Below, one piece after another: positions 50,707 through 61,205 of a stretch of DNA of 64,000 nucleotides (positions are counted from its first letter, which is position 1; every line of letters begins with the position of its first letter). Position numbers and translations under genes: made by a program. The DNA comes from Paralithodes platypus (taxonomy: Eukaryota > Arthropoda > Malacostraca > Decapoda > Lithodidae), in assembly GCA_032716605.1 (NCBI GenBank), contig CM064506.1, forward strand, positions 22,502,404 to 22,566,403. The letters run 5' to 3'. The notes below the pieces were generated by a model. It was not told where the DNA came from and did no database searches. It saw nothing but the letters and a program-made list of their open reading frames with translations.

Positions 50707-50798
50707 TACCTATCTCTCTATCGTGTATCTAGTTCTACATATTCATATACATATTCCATATATACCCAACTGTTATTGCTTTGCCCAGAAGAGTACAG

Positions 50799-50997
50799 TT
50801 TCCTCCTTAGACCTCCATCAAGCTTAAAAGAAACTTCGCCAAGATCGTCATTTTAGATAAATTTGTAAATTTTTCGGTAGAAAAATTTCTAATTTAGAAA
50901 ACTGTCCCTGTCGAAGGCCAATCCCTCTTCAACCCATTCATGCACCGGGGGTTGCCGTTTAGTATTCAGAAATATAATTAGCTTAATCTCATAATTA

Positions 50998-51037
<40 letters not shown>

Positions 51038-51378
51038 CAATTCGCTCAAATAGAACTGCAACTAAATGCAACTAAAGGTTTCTAAACACCTCTGATGGTC
51101 ACAAAGGTCTTTAAGAATCCCAGATAGGGTGCAAATCGCGTACATGTGCGCGAAAGGGATAATTACAGGCTCGCTATCGATCGCCAGGAAATATTCGACT
51201 CTAAATGACACAAAAAATCTTAATATTGACAAAACAATGGGCTGACAGGTTTTAGAATCACCAAACTAATAGGCCGAACGTCTTAAAATCTCAAAAATAA
51301 CGAGGCTAAACATGTGGGATAAGGGGGGGGGGGGTAAAAAAAACAAAAAAACATACACACACACACATCCCCACTTAA
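50799..51378 (-). mobile_element. Family A MITE with nested family F
   Basis: AGTTTCCTCCTTAGACCTCC to CATCCCCACTTAA. The A sequence is continuous across 50927/51164 (CCCTCTT / TTACAGGCTCGCTATCGATC) when the F insertion is removed. The left terminus is truncated and a G run lies at 51327-51338. Confidence 0.83.
50928..51163. mobile_element. Family F MITE inserted in family A
   Basis: CAACCCATTCATGCACCG to GCGCGAAAGGGATAA. AACTAAAGGTTTCTAAACAC and AATCCCAGATAGGGTGCAAA match the copy at 5850-6072. Contains an A run at 50999-51034. The target corresponds to the TTAA in the A motif CCTCTTAAAATTACAGG. Confidence 0.78.
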
Positions 51379-51439
51379 CGACATATTACAAGGTAGTTTT
51401 CCCCGACAATTTTCGATTATAATTTTATTTTATTTTCTG

Positions 51440-51660
51440 GTGCACTATCAAGGGTGCATTTGGGCAACCAACGCATGCGCAAAAACGATTATTTTCATGC
51501 CACTCAGCCCTGGCGGGCAATATCTTGGTTCTCGGACTGCGCCAGGGCAGTCTGAGGCATGCCTCGATGGTGAGTAGACCTACGCCGCTCCAGCTCCAGC
51601 TCAGCAAGTTTTCCGGTTGCATTGGTGCAACCGCGATAGGAAGTAATTACCTTTTGTGTT
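51440..51660. promoter_or_regulatory. GC-rich, CpG-containing island, possible promoter/first exon
   Basis: CAACGCATGCGCAAAA gives, on the minus strand, TTGCGCATGCGTT, close to the NRF1 site consensus. GCCAGGGCAGTCTGAGGCAT and CTCGATGGTGAGTAGACC, a 5' splice-like GTGAGTA, follow. No known repeat of this window matches. Two frames of 65-75 residues overlap without recognisable content. Only a weak candidate. Confidence 0.22.
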
Positions 51661-52159
51661 TATGCAATACTTGCATATTTAGGCAGATTGAGCCATATAT
51701 AGTAACTAGGTCTATGATATTTCGACCGTATATGCATGTAAGCCTAATCTAACAGGATCGGCCATATTGGTTTGGGTAGGGTAGGCCTATGCTGGACTAG
51801 AGGCTCTGAAAACCTGATAGGAAATATTTCCAATTTTGCAAAACTTTCACATTTGATGCTGGCATTTGAATATATTGTGGCTATATATATTTTGTTAATT
51901 AAATATGATAGAATAACTTACTTTTGCCTTAAACCCGAGAGTATACTAAGGAATGATAGATTAATGTTGTGTAGGAAGGATAATGAAAAATACCAAATGG
52001 TTATGGAGATATGGATTTTTAAAGTGGCAGTAGCAAATGTGCAACAGCGATAGATGAATATCTCACTTTTTGAGCGATAGTGATCCAGGGTTAAGAGGCT
52101 GATTTTAGTTTATATCTTTCCCCTAACCTAGATACAGATTATTTTAGGTAGCAAGATCC
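51661..52159 (+). other. Unassigned, with a 93-residue open frame
   Basis: Frame 51772-52053 (YIVAIYILLIKYDRITYF, PESILRNDRLMLCRKDNEKY) is not repetitive and contains one short hydrophobic stretch, but I recognise no family. AT-rich overall. Confidence 0.18.
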
Positions 52160-52366
52160 TTAACCCTTTCAGTACCATGAGGCCTCTTTACCTTTGTTTC
52201 TGGCTGAAATTAGATGATTTTATGCATTTTGAAAAGGACCTATGTTATTGAGTGGGTTTATTGAGATCGTCCTTTCCCGTTTTGAGTCTTAGAGGTAGAT
52301 TATATATAAAATCATATAATGGTAACCAGCATATGATGACAATTACTTAATGGTGGTGAAGGGGTT
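52160..52366 (+). mobile_element. Family C MITE, divergent subfamily
   Basis: TTAACCCTTTCAGTACCATG to TTAATGGTGGTGAAGGGGTT. CCTCTTTACCTTTGTTTCTG and TTTTGAAAAGGACCTATG match the copy at 71-276. Confidence 0.7.
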
Positions 52367-52498
52367 TATTAAGTCGCTTCCATTCGTTTCCCACCAGACT
52401 ACAACCGGACGATACAACTAGAAAAAATAAGCTTGGAAAATACCTATCACGACCTTGCTTTAGTCTTGCCCTCATATAGTTGGTGATTGTCGACGGAG

Positions 52499-52871
52499 TT
52501 AAGGGGAGATGGTTCACTTTTTGGGCGATTTTGCATGTATTCATTATTTTTCTAGTTTCCTCCCTAGACCTCCATCAAATTAAAACAAAAAACCATCCAT
52601 TAGATCCCCCTTCTAGATTAATTTGTTAATTTTTCGGTAGAAAAAAAATTCCGGCCGAAGGCCGGTTTTTCCAACATTACAGGCTCACTATCGTTCGCCA
52701 GGGAAAAAATCGACACCTAAATAGCACGAAAGGTCTAAATATTGACGAAGAAATGGAGCGAAAGGTCTTAACATCGAATAAATAATGGGGCAAACATCTT
52801 AACATCCGAAAACTAATGGGGCTAAACATGAGGGAAAAAGTGGTCCATAAAACTAGACCATCCTCCCTTAA
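52499..52871 (-). mobile_element. Family A TTAA MITE (subfamily with CATCCATTAGATCC)
   Basis: TTAAGGGGAGATGGTTCAC to ACCATCCTCCCTTAA. CCGGCCGAAGGCCGG intact. Very similar to 53670-54038, which suggests recent relatives. Confidence 0.87.
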
Positions 52872-53050
52872 CCCCCTTTAGTATTATTGGCTCGTTGTAA
52901 CAGTTTATGCTGGTTATTATTAGACGATTTTATTCAGATTAATAACGGCATATGGAAGTCAGAGGGTTAATTGAGACTAAGTTCATTCTCTTTTCTATCT
53001 CAGTGATCCTTCCTAAGCTGTATACAATCGTCTAATGATAACCACAATAT
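52868..53050 (+). mobile_element. Family D MITE, right end lost
   Basis: The shared TTAA (52868-52871) is followed by CCCCCTTTAGTATTATTGGC, then TTTATTCAGATTAATAACGG and GATCCTTCCTAAGCTGTATA. The right end is replaced where repeat Q begins. Confidence 0.7.
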
Positions 53051-53051
53051 A

Positions 53052-53484
53052 CTGGGGACGGTATTAAATATTTGTATTATTTTGGGATTGGGTGGATGAG
53101 ACTCGTTAGCCTTGGTAGGCAACTCATCTAGGGGAGACAACCTTATACAAATCCGGGTGGATGGGACTCGTCAGCCTTGATTGGCAACCTGTTTAGGGGA
53201 ATAAACCTGATATAAATCCGTACTGCTTACCTAAGGGTAAGGCTAACCAGGTTAGTGGATGGATTAGCCGAACACCACTGTAGAAAAATAGTGCTAACAA
53301 GGTACACAGAGGGCCTCGGAGTCGGGCGGATCCTAAATCGAGTGGTCAATCCTGTAAGTCCTTCACTAAACTGACTCGGGTTGTCCCTCTCACAGGGAAT
53401 AGGTCCGCTTGGGGGCATTCTGTGTATGGCCACCCTCGTAAGGGGAGTAAGGCGTCCGGCAATAGATAGATAGATAGATTATTT
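53052..53484 (+). mobile_element. Retroposon Q with GATA tail
   Basis: Contains two copies of a unit of about 62 bp (TGGATGRGACTCGTYAGCCT ... GGCAACY ... AGGGG), then GTACTGCTTACCTAAGGGTA, GTCGGGCGGATCC, TAGGTCCGCTTGGGGGCATT and GGCGTCCGGCAATAGATAGA, a GATA tail. A fragment of the same repeat lies inverted at 22449-22590. The tetranucleotide tail suggests target-primed retroposition. Confidence 0.7.
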
Positions 53485-53507
53485 TGTTATTACTACCGGT
53501 ATATAGA

Positions 53508-53628
53508 TTGGGTTTAGTTTGCTCTCTACACCTCAATCAAGCTAAATAAAAACAAAACATTCCAAAGACCCCTACTTGCAAATTTTTCGGTAGAAAAATA
53601 TCCCGGCCGACGGTCGGTTCCTCATAAA
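53508..53628 (-). mobile_element. Family A MITE fragment
   Basis: TTTAGTTTGCTCTCTACACC, CAAATTTTTCGGTAGAAAAA and TATCCCGGCCGACGGTCGGT match one half of A, and then the copy ends abruptly. Confidence 0.68.
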
Positions 53629-53669
53629 GAAGAAATTAAGCACTATTAAGCGAATCTAAAATTCAAAAC

Positions 53670-54038
53670 TTAATGGGAGATGGTTCACTTTTTGGGCGAT
53701 TTTTGCATGTATTTATTATTTTTTTAGTTTCCTCCCTAGACCTCCATCAAATTAAAAAAAACATCCATTAGATTCCCCTTCTAGATTAATTTGAATATTT
53801 TTCGTTAGAAAAACGTCCCGGCCGAAGGCCGGTTCTTCCAACATTACAGGCTCACTATCGTTCGCCAGGGAAAAAAATGACACCTAAATAGCACGAAAGG
53901 TCTAAATATTGACGAAGAAATGGGGTGTAAGGTCTTAAAATCGACAAAGTAATGGGGCAAACATCTTAACACCTGAACACTAATGGGGCTAAACGTGAGG
54001 GAGAAAGTGGTCCAGAAAACCGGCCCATCCCCTCTTAA
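53670..54038 (-). mobile_element. Family A TTAA MITE
   Basis: TTAATGGGAGATGGTTCAC to CGGCCCATCCCCTCTTAA. Same subfamily as 52499-52871. Confidence 0.87.
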
Positions 54039-54269
54039 GCATGGTCCTACCCACGCAACATAAAATGAAAGAACAAAAAAACAAAAAAAAACAAAAGGAG
54101 AACTAAGTGGTAAAAGCTATTAAGCCATCCTGGCAGTCCCTTTACGGCTAAATTCTAATTGGAATATATGCCGGTAATTTCCCGGCCGTAAAAGAGAATA
54201 TATAAAGGGGATCTAAGCAGCCCAGGAATACCGGAGCGCAGCAAACACATTCCACAACTCCGGGCCACG

Positions 54270-54957
54270 CAAATGATTGGAAAAGTTCTACAAAATGACC
54301 ATCGGGAGGCTGTGGGGGGCCGAGACCATCGGGAGGCTGTGGGGGGCCGAGGGTAAACAAATGGTCTGTTATAGTCCCCTTTTTCATGTATGAGTTTGAT
54401 GTTGGAGTGGATGAAAGGTGGAATTTAGTTTAACTTATAAATATACAATCAAATATACCGAATATCTTGCTCATAAACTGAATTAGAAAATGGCCTGTTA
54501 TTCCTTTTCCCATGTATGAGTTTGACGTTGGAGTGGATGAAAGGTGGAATTTACTTTCACTTATAAATATACAATCAAATATACCGAATATCTTGCTCCT
54601 AGAAAATTACCTGTTATTCCTTTTTCTGAGTATAATGTTTGAGTTTTGGGTGGAGGAGAGGTGGAATTTACTTTAACTTCTAAATGTACAACACAAAATA
54701 AATTAGTTCACCGAATGTTTTACTCATAAGCTGAATTAGAAAATGGCCTGTTATTCCCTTTTCCATGAATGATTTTGACGTTGAAGTGGATGAAAGGTGG
54801 AATATACTTTCACTCCTAAATGTACAATATAAACAAATTATTTTTCACTGAATATCTTACTCATAAGCTTAATTACAAAATGGCCTGGGCTGTTATTCAC
54901 TTTTCCATGAATGATTTTCACGTTGGAGTGGATGATAGGTGGAATTTACTTTCACTC
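54270..54957 (+). repeat. 27-bp duplication and diverged tandem repeat of 115-142 bp
   Basis: GACCATCGGGAGGCTGTGGG plus GGGCCGA is duplicated at about 54296-54350. Then five units share TGAGTTTGACGTTGGAGTGG, ATGAAAGGTGGAATTTACTT and AATATCTTGCTCATAA, with anchor positions 54401, 54527, 54642, 54780 and 54922. The final unit is cut by a family A insertion. Confidence 0.8.
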
Positions 54958-55250
54958 TTAAGGGTGGATGGGCCGGTTTTCTGGACCACTTTCTCCTTCA
55001 TGTTTAGCCCCATTAGTTTTCAGATGTTAAGATGTTTGCCCCATTAGTTTGTCGATTTTAAGAACTTTCGCCCCATTTCTTCGGCAATATTTAGACCTTT
55101 AATTCGTGCTATTTAGGTGTCGATTTTTTCCCTGGCGAACGATAGTGAACCTGTAATGTTGGAAGAACCGGCCTTCGGCCGGGACATTTTTCTAACGAAA
55201 AATTTACAAATTAGTCTAGAATGGGGATCTAATAGATGTTTTTTATTTAA
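54958..55250 (+). mobile_element. Family A MITE, right end lost
   Basis: TTAAGGGTGGATGGGCCGG, ACTTTCTCCTTCATGTTTAG, CCGGCCTTCGGCCGG and GGGATCTAATAGATGTTTTT are present, but the terminal block is missing. It inserted at a TTAA in the last unit of the preceding tandem repeat. Confidence 0.8.
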
Positions 55251-55370
55251 ATTTGGTACAGTCTCCTGTAATTAATCATCATGCCACAAATTGATAAGAA
55301 ATGTTGCCAATTGTCCCTAACTTGTTGAATTACAGGAACCAGTGCATTTTATATTATATCGGTCTTTAGG

Positions 55371-55586
55371 TTAACCCCTTGAAGTTCCAAGGCGCAATTT
55401 GTTTCTATATATCTGGCTACCATCAGACGATTTTATTTAGATTAGGAAAGGTAAATAGAAGTCAGAGGTTTAATTGAGATACCCTTTACCCTTTAATTTC
55501 CCTCAGATTCTTCCTAAGCTATTTATAATCGTCTGTTGGTAGCCAGAATACATTGTCGAAACGCGTCGTAATCCTCGAAGGGTTAA
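55371..55586 (+). mobile_element. Family D TTAA MITE
   Basis: TTAACCCCTTGAAGTTCCAA to CGTCGTAATCCTCGAAGGGT plus TAA. TTTATTTAGATTAGGAAAGG / CTTCCTAAGCTATTTATAAT core. Confidence 0.85.
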
Positions 55587-55882
55587 TTAAAGGATAAAAT
55601 AAAAATAGTAAACGTTACCTACTTTAACCATAGACGATCATAAGCCAAGTATTATCGCATAATGAAAATTTAAAAAAATAATAATAATAGGATAGAAATC
55701 ACAATCACAATTAAGGAAAAGGTCCTTCCTAAGCTGCATAAACGTGTCTGCATAATCTCGTCTGCAGGCAGCTAATTTAAACCCCAGAGAAGTTGCCATC
55801 AAATAAATTGCATTAATTAATATTTAACTAGCCTTGTGACTCAACCTGAGGTAATTATAATCGTTTGGTGGTTGCCATGGCA
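55587..55882. other. AT-rich, nothing recognised
   Basis: No feature supported. Confidence 0.4.
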
Positions 55883-56253
55883 TTAAGGGTAGATGGGCTG
55901 GTTTTTTGGTCTAATTATTCAGTTATTCATATATTTTTTAGTTTCCTCGTTAGACCTCCATCAAGCTTAAAAAAATCAACCCCTAGACCCCCTTCAAGAT
56001 AAATTTGTACATTTTTCGGAAGAAAATTCTCCCGGCCAAAGGCCGGTTCCTCTTAAAATTACAAGGCTCGCTATCGCTCGCCAGGAAAACATCGACAGGT
56101 AAATGGCACGAAAGGTCTTAACATTGACAACGAAATGGGGCAAAAGGTGTTAAGATCGCCAAACTAATGTGCCGAACATCTTACAATCTCATAACTAATG
56201 GGGCTGAATACGAGGGAGAAAGTGGTCCAGAAAAGCGGCCCATCTCCCCTTAA
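55883..56253 (-). mobile_element. Family A TTAA MITE
   Basis: TTAAGGGTAGATGGGCTGG to GGCCCATCTCCCCTTAA, 371 bp, with the CCGGCCAAAGGCCGG hairpin (one mismatch). Full length. Confidence 0.88.
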
Positions 56254-56357
56254 ATAAACAAACATAATATTGTGGAAGGTAGGAAGGAGAATGCAGATAA
56301 ACAGAGATTGCGTCGTTGGGTGTTCCAGTCACGGGTTCTTTAGGCAGACCGGATTTA

Positions 56358-56731
56358 TCAAGGGGGGAGGCGCGTATTTATTTTGCTTATTTATGTATCA
56401 TTTTGTTAAATTTTAGTTCCTCCCTAGACCTCCACAAAGCTTGTAAAAAACACCCCCTAGACCCCCCTTGAAGATAAATTTGTACATTTTTCGGTAGAAC
56501 ATTTTCCCGGCCAAAGGCCGGTTCCTCTTAAAATTACAGGCTCGCCATCGCTTGCCAGTTGAAAATCGACACCTAAATGGAACGAAAGGTCTTAAAATTG
56601 ACAACGAAATAGGGCAGAAAGGAGGTAAAATCGACAAACTACTGGACCGAACGTCTTAAAATCTGAAAACTAATGTGGCTAAACATGAAGGAGAAGGGCC
56701 GGGACCAGAAAATCGACCCATCTCCCCTTAA
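56358..56731 (-). mobile_element. Family A MITE
   Basis: CAAGGGGGGAGGCGCGTATT to CGACCCATCTCCCCTTAA. The left TTAA has decayed to ATCAA. CCGGCCAAAGGCCGG and GCTCGCCATCGCTTGCC present. Confidence 0.84.
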
Positions 56732-56839
56732 CCTCATGTCTCGCCAGGCAAAGTTTCTCATTCTTGTGCTTTTAGGTGACGCTTGTGGCTTTTGTTAGAT
56801 TACCTTTATGAAACTCATTTGATGTCGGTATTAGGTTTT

Positions 56840-57136
56840 CTTAGGGTGAGGTGTGGTCCTATCCAGAGTGAGGTTTGGCATTCTTTACCCAAACTTAGCC
56901 GTTACTGTCTGTTTCTTTTACTGTCCTCCTGTTTTCCTTCAGGGGGCAGGGGGCTAGGTCCCCCCCACTCCCCTGTAGACTTCACCTACTAGACGAGACA
57001 GAGAGAGGGGGTGAGTGAACACGGTCCCGGACCCTAAGAATTGGAACTTTACATTTTGTTTCTGTTCGGTCTCTGTCTCGAGTTGGCCATCCCCAGCTAT
57101 GGGATATGTGCTCGAGTACATACATACATACATACA

Positions 57137-57166
<30 letters not shown>
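56840..57166 (+). mobile_element. Retroposon T, copy 3, with ACAT tail
   Basis: The most complete T copy: GTGAGGTGTGGTCCTATCCA, GAGTGAGGTTTGGCATTCTT, CAGGGGGCAGGGGGCTAGG, CACCTACTAGACGAGACAGA, TCTCTGTCTCGAGTTGGCCA and GGGATATGTGCTCGAGTACA, then 12 ACAT units. Non-coding. The 3' end resembles LINE-beta. Confidence 0.8.
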
Positions 57167-57167
<1 letters not shown>

Positions 57168-57200
57168 TGTCTCTTGTAGCTGTGTTCCATATAGGGTAGT

Positions 57201-57415
57201 AAAGCCGGTATCACACGAGCGCTTTGTCCCTCAACATTTATCCTCAACATTGGTCTGGCAGCTTATGAGGTCAACATTAATATATTTCGGTTACCAAAGT
57301 TCATCTACCATCAGTCTACTTTCCGATACCAGTGCAAAATATCCCAGAAATGTTGCCAGAAAAATGTTGACCGTCGAATGTTGACTATAAAAGCTCTCGT
57401 GTGATACCGGCTTAA
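57201..57415. mobile_element. Family E MITE abutting family A
   Basis: AAAGCCGGTATCACACGAGC at the left is answered by GCTCTCGTGTGATACCGGCT+TAA. The interior CAACATTGGTCTGGCAGCTT and TCATCTACCATCAGTCTACT match 63602-63818. The right TTAA (57412-57415) also starts the next element. Confidence 0.82.
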
Positions 57416-57774
57416 GGGGGTAGTGCTTGCTTTTTGGTCTATGTATTTACTTATTATTATATTTTTTAGTTTTTTCGCTAGACCTCCATCAAGGTTAAAA
57501 AAAATAACCCCTAGACCCTATTTCAGGATAAATTTTTACATTTTTCGGTAGAAAAGTTTCCCGGCCATAGGCCGGTTCCTTCTAAAACTACAGGCTTGCT
57601 ATCGCTCGCCAGGAAAATAAAGACACCTAAATGGAACGAAAGGTCTTAATATTGACAAAGAAATGGGGCGAAAGGTCTCAATCGTCAAACTAATGGAACG
57701 AACATAATTATCAACACTAATTTACTAAACATGAGGGAAATTGGGGTCCAGAAAAGCGACTATTTCCCCTTTAG
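57412..57774 (-). mobile_element. Family A MITE
   Basis: TTAAGGGGGTAGTGCTTGC to ACTATTTCCCCTTTAG. CCGGCCATAGGCCGG hairpin. Its left end resembles 47183-47523. Confidence 0.83.
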
Positions 57775-57957
57775 TAGGGCCCGGCCACCGAGATGAGCTG
57801 AGGTGGTAGTGTTGATGGGGGGTAGGGGGTTGGGGGGGGGGGGAGGAAAGAGTTGTTGTTTCCCGGACAGAATAGCGGCGATATATCAGCTTCACGGGGT
57901 TGGTGGCTTCGTAAAGGCCCCCCCCCCCCCTCACATATTATTAAACGGTTCGGGGAT

Positions 57958-57988
<31 letters not shown>

Positions 57989-58370
57989 TGAGAGTGTGAT
58001 TGAGAGTGTGTGAGAGAGACAGAGAGAGAGAGAGAGATACTTGGAAAAAAAAGTTTCGGGAGTGACCAAATTATCGCAAGAATGAAAGTCAATTAAGGGA
58101 CATAATTGATCCTTTCAGAAAGTTAACGCATTTATATTCTTTCTTCAGGAACTTATTGGGTCCTTTTTAATTTAGCTAGGGAATAATCTGGGAATCAAAG
58201 GGGTCTTGACGTAGTGTATTGCTAATTAGTTTCTTGAGGCTCTTTCCTAAGCTAAATTAAATAGTTTCGTGTTTACCTAAATACAATTAAAATGTGATAT
58301 AAATAATTATACTCAAATTTGAAAGAATTCATACATACACCGTGATGCTCTATATAAAAAAAAATATATA
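57775..58370. repeat. G/C runs and GA microsatellite, then unrecognised sequence
   Basis: 57817-57845 is G-rich, 57917-57931 a C run, 57960-58038 interrupted GA. 58040-58370 is AT-rich without a recognised feature. Confidence 0.55.
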
Positions 58371-58375
58371 TATAT

Positions 58376-58388
58376 ATATACATATACA

Positions 58389-58447
<59 letters not shown>
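58376..58447. repeat. TA microsatellite
   Basis: TATATA with a single CAG interruption near 58386. It ends about 27 bp before the possible exon. Confidence 0.95.
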
Positions 58448-58449
<2 letters not shown>

Positions 58450-58474
58450 ACCTGGTGAGTTATCTGCTCAACAG

Positions 58475-58736
58475 GTGGCGTTGTGTGTGTGTAAGTGTGA
58501 GAGTCCGAGTGTAGGGGGTGAGACAGTGAAGCACGGGAACGAGGTGGCTTCAGAGATGGGGTCGTTTCGGGCCATGAGTGAGCACCGTGCCTCATGTGAA
58601 GGCAAGATGGCAGGTGCTCGTTGTACTCTGCGTGCTTCACATGTCTCACTCTCTAGACTGGAACAAGACCTCACGGGCTTCACTGTTCATTGTAAAGCGG
58701 TGAATGTTAAGGCTCTCAGCCTATGCCCGAGAGGAA
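58475..58736 (+). CDS. Possible 262-bp internal exon of an unknown gene
   Basis: Preceded by TTATCTGCTCAACAG and followed by GTAAGTTGG. Open in one forward frame through the segment (GGETVKHGNEVASEMGSFRA, SLSRLEQDLTGFTVHCKAVN). G+C is clearly higher than the TA-rich flanks. There is no initiating ATG at the border, consistent with an internal exon. The minus strand is also open over most of it, and no domain is recognised, so an unannotated repeat is possible. Confidence 0.25.
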
Positions 58737-58739
58737 GTA

Positions 58740-59270
58740 AGTTGGAATATAGAAAAAAAAAAAAAAAAAAAATATATATAAATATATTATAGTATATATC
58801 TATCTACCTACCTATGGTGTATGTGCTGAGTGTATAGATAGATAGATAGATAGATAGTGATGCTCTAATGGAAGCGTTGTACAAACAGTGGTCCAAGTCG
58901 TATAATGTTTATATATAAATTAAAATGTAATAACAATATACTAAGCAATTAACATAATTAATATATGCAACATAATTATGAAGCATGGACAAACAATGCT
59001 CCAATTCGTATGATGATAGCTATAATATACATGTAGTGTAGGGGATATAGGTTGTAGTGGGAGATATTGGTAGTGCAGGGAAATAACTAATAGGGTAAAA
59101 GGAGTCTGCCTCGTTTGGGTCAATAGGCCTCCTGCAGATTTCCATTGTTCATATGTTCTTATGTTTTTTTAATATTGAAAATAAATGTGCTAATTGTGTT
59201 AAAATATTGCAAATTATTCATGATGGTGCTGATGTTATTGGGTCGTCATTGTGATTCCCTGAAGGACACA
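58740..59270. other. AT-rich with A run, GATA repeat
   Basis: A run 58753-58771, TATC/CTAC units near 58797-58815, GATA 58832-58857. Near 59115-59160, GGTCAATAGGCCTCCTGCAG and TTCATATGTTCTTATGTT have the look of a retroposon 3' end, but I could not match a second copy in this window. Confidence 0.4.
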
Positions 59271-59901
59271 TAGAGGGGAGATGGGTCATTTTGTTCTAGA
59301 TCCCCTTCTCTCTCATGTTTAGCCCCATTACTTTTCAGATTTTAAGATGTTTGCCCCATTAGTGTGTCGATGTTAAGATCTTCAGCCCCATTTCCTTATC
59401 AATATTAAAACCTTTCATGCTATTTAGGTGTCGATTTGTTTTCCTAGCGAACGATAGTGAGCCTGTAATTTTGGAAGAACCGGCCTTTTGGCCTGGACAT
59501 TTTTCTTCCGTAAACATGTACAAATTAATCAAGAAGGGGGATCTAATGGTTGTTAATCAAGGAGGGGGATCTAATGGTTGTTAATCAAGGAGGGGGATCT
59601 ATCAAGGAGGGGGATCTAATGGTTGTTAATCAAGGAGGGGGATCTAATGGTTGTTAATCAAGGAAGGGGATCTAATGGTTGTTAATCAAGGAGGGGGATC
59701 TAATGGTTGTTAATCAAGGAGGGGGATCTAATGGTTGTTAATCAAGGAGGGGGATCTAATGGTTGTTTTTTATTTGTATTTTTTAAGTTTGATGGAAGTG
59801 TAGGGAGTAAACTAGAAAACTATTTAAAAGATACATATACGAACAAATAAATAATTAAAAAATACATATATAAGCCAATAAATACGCCCATCCCCCCTTA
59901 A
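59271..59901 (+). mobile_element. Family A MITE enlarged by an internal 28-bp array
   Basis: AGAGGGGAGATGGGTCA to CGCCCATCCCCCCTTAA. CCGGCCTTTTGGCC hairpin. The usual single AATCTAGAAGGGGGATCTAA block is multiplied to about nine copies between 59527 and 59770, and then the right end follows normally. Confidence 0.88.
59527..59770 (+). repeat. 28-bp minisatellite inside a family A MITE
   Basis: AATCAAGGAGGGGGATCTAA+TGGTTGTT repeated about nine times with one shortened unit. It derives from the internal AATCTAGAAGGGGGATCTAA of family A. Confidence 0.93.
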
Positions 59902-60069
59902 GTTTGGCCAAGATCGATGTCCCTTTGTTTGCGTCTCTGCGGCGGCCACTTTAATCAACATTCCAACCTGTCGGCATTTGTTGTTGTTGTTTTTAATGTG
60001 TTTTGTTTTTTTCGTCATGCAATTACATTTTTTGATAATATTCCTTCCAGAAACATTCGTCTTGGAAGC

Positions 60070-60195
60070 TTTGAATATATCCAGGGAATAATGTTAAGGG
60101 GCCCACCTCGCTTTGAATATATCCAGGGAATAATGTTAAGGGGCCCACCTCGCTTTGAATATATCCAGGGAATAATGTTAAGGGGCCCACCTCGC
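60070..60195 (+). repeat. 42-bp triplication across a family B junction
   Basis: TTTGAATATATCCAGGGAAT / AATG / TTAAGGGGCCCACCTCGC occurs three times at 60070, 60112 and 60154. Each unit joins 24 bp of flank to TTAA and the first B bases. Confidence 0.95.
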
Positions 60196-60567
60196 TTTTT
60201 GTTTCTCTTTGTTTCTCTCCCTCTCTCTTGGGCTTGTATATATTCGGCCCCATTCAGCCTTCTGTATTAAGACATTTACCCCCATCCAGGTGTCAATATT
60301 TTCCTGGCGAGGGGTAGTGAGCCAGCATATATGTATATATTTAGTTTTACAGCAAGCTAAATGTGTACATTTTTTGATAGAAAAATGTCTCCGGCGAAGC
60401 CGCATTTCTCCATATAATGATGGCTTGCTATCGCTCGCCAGGAAGAAATCGACACCTGGATGGGGATAAACGTCTTAAAACAGTTGGCTGAATGGAGCCG
60501 AATGGATACAAGCCAGAGAAAGAGAGAAAAGGAGAGAAAGAGAAGAACAGCAGGTGACCCCCCTTAA
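60178..60567 (-). mobile_element. Family B TTAA foldback MITE
   Basis: TTAAGGGGCCCACCTCGCTT to CAGGTGACCCCCCTTAA, 390 bp, CTCCGGCGAAGCCGCA centre. The left end is the third unit of the triplication. Confidence 0.88.
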
Positions 60568-61205
60568 CCATATCACGACAAGACTAATAAAGGGGGTGGT
60601 TAATGTAGCTGTCGCATATATCAACGCTATGAAGCTATTGCAAATATAGCTAAGTAAAGGCTTGTCCATGTGTGTGAAGTTGTATTTTGTTTTTGTGTGT
60701 TCATTGTGTTCTGTTGCGTTGTCCCTATTCTGGCTCTGTCTTGAGTCGGCCACCCCCCAAAGAAAGAAACAAAAAAGAGGGAGGAAAGGGGAGAATAAAA
60801 AAATAGGAAAAGTGGGATTGGGCCTGAGCATATAAAATAGTGTAGAATATAGAAAGGCTTGTCGATAAAAGTGTTAATCATATTCAATTATTAGGCATAA
60901 GATGCTGTAGAGAAGCGTATGGATTTATAGTCCACAAAACCTTTATATATTTTGCTTTATATATTTTGCTTTATATTTCAATATAATAATATAACTTACT
61001 AAGTATAATAATGAGTAAAGGCTTGTAGTTGGAAACAGCTGATTTACACTCGCCAATATAAATAGTTGTTATTGATCGGATATATAATTTCCGAATCAGG
61101 CATTATACTTAATTATATTATTTAAGCTAGCTGTAAATTTTATAACTACAGTTATTAATATAATCCGAATAATAAAATAAATAAAAATATTAAACCAATA
61201 AACAG
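60568..61205. mobile_element. LINE-beta-type 3' tail (60725-60835) in otherwise unassigned AT-rich sequence
   Basis: GGCTCTGTCTTGAGTCGGCC+ACCCCCCAA and GATTGGGCCTGAGCATATA match the 3' UTR end of the LINE-beta copy at 16556-17828, with an A/G-rich insert between. No coding part is present. The rest of the interval holds nothing recognised. Confidence 0.6.
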
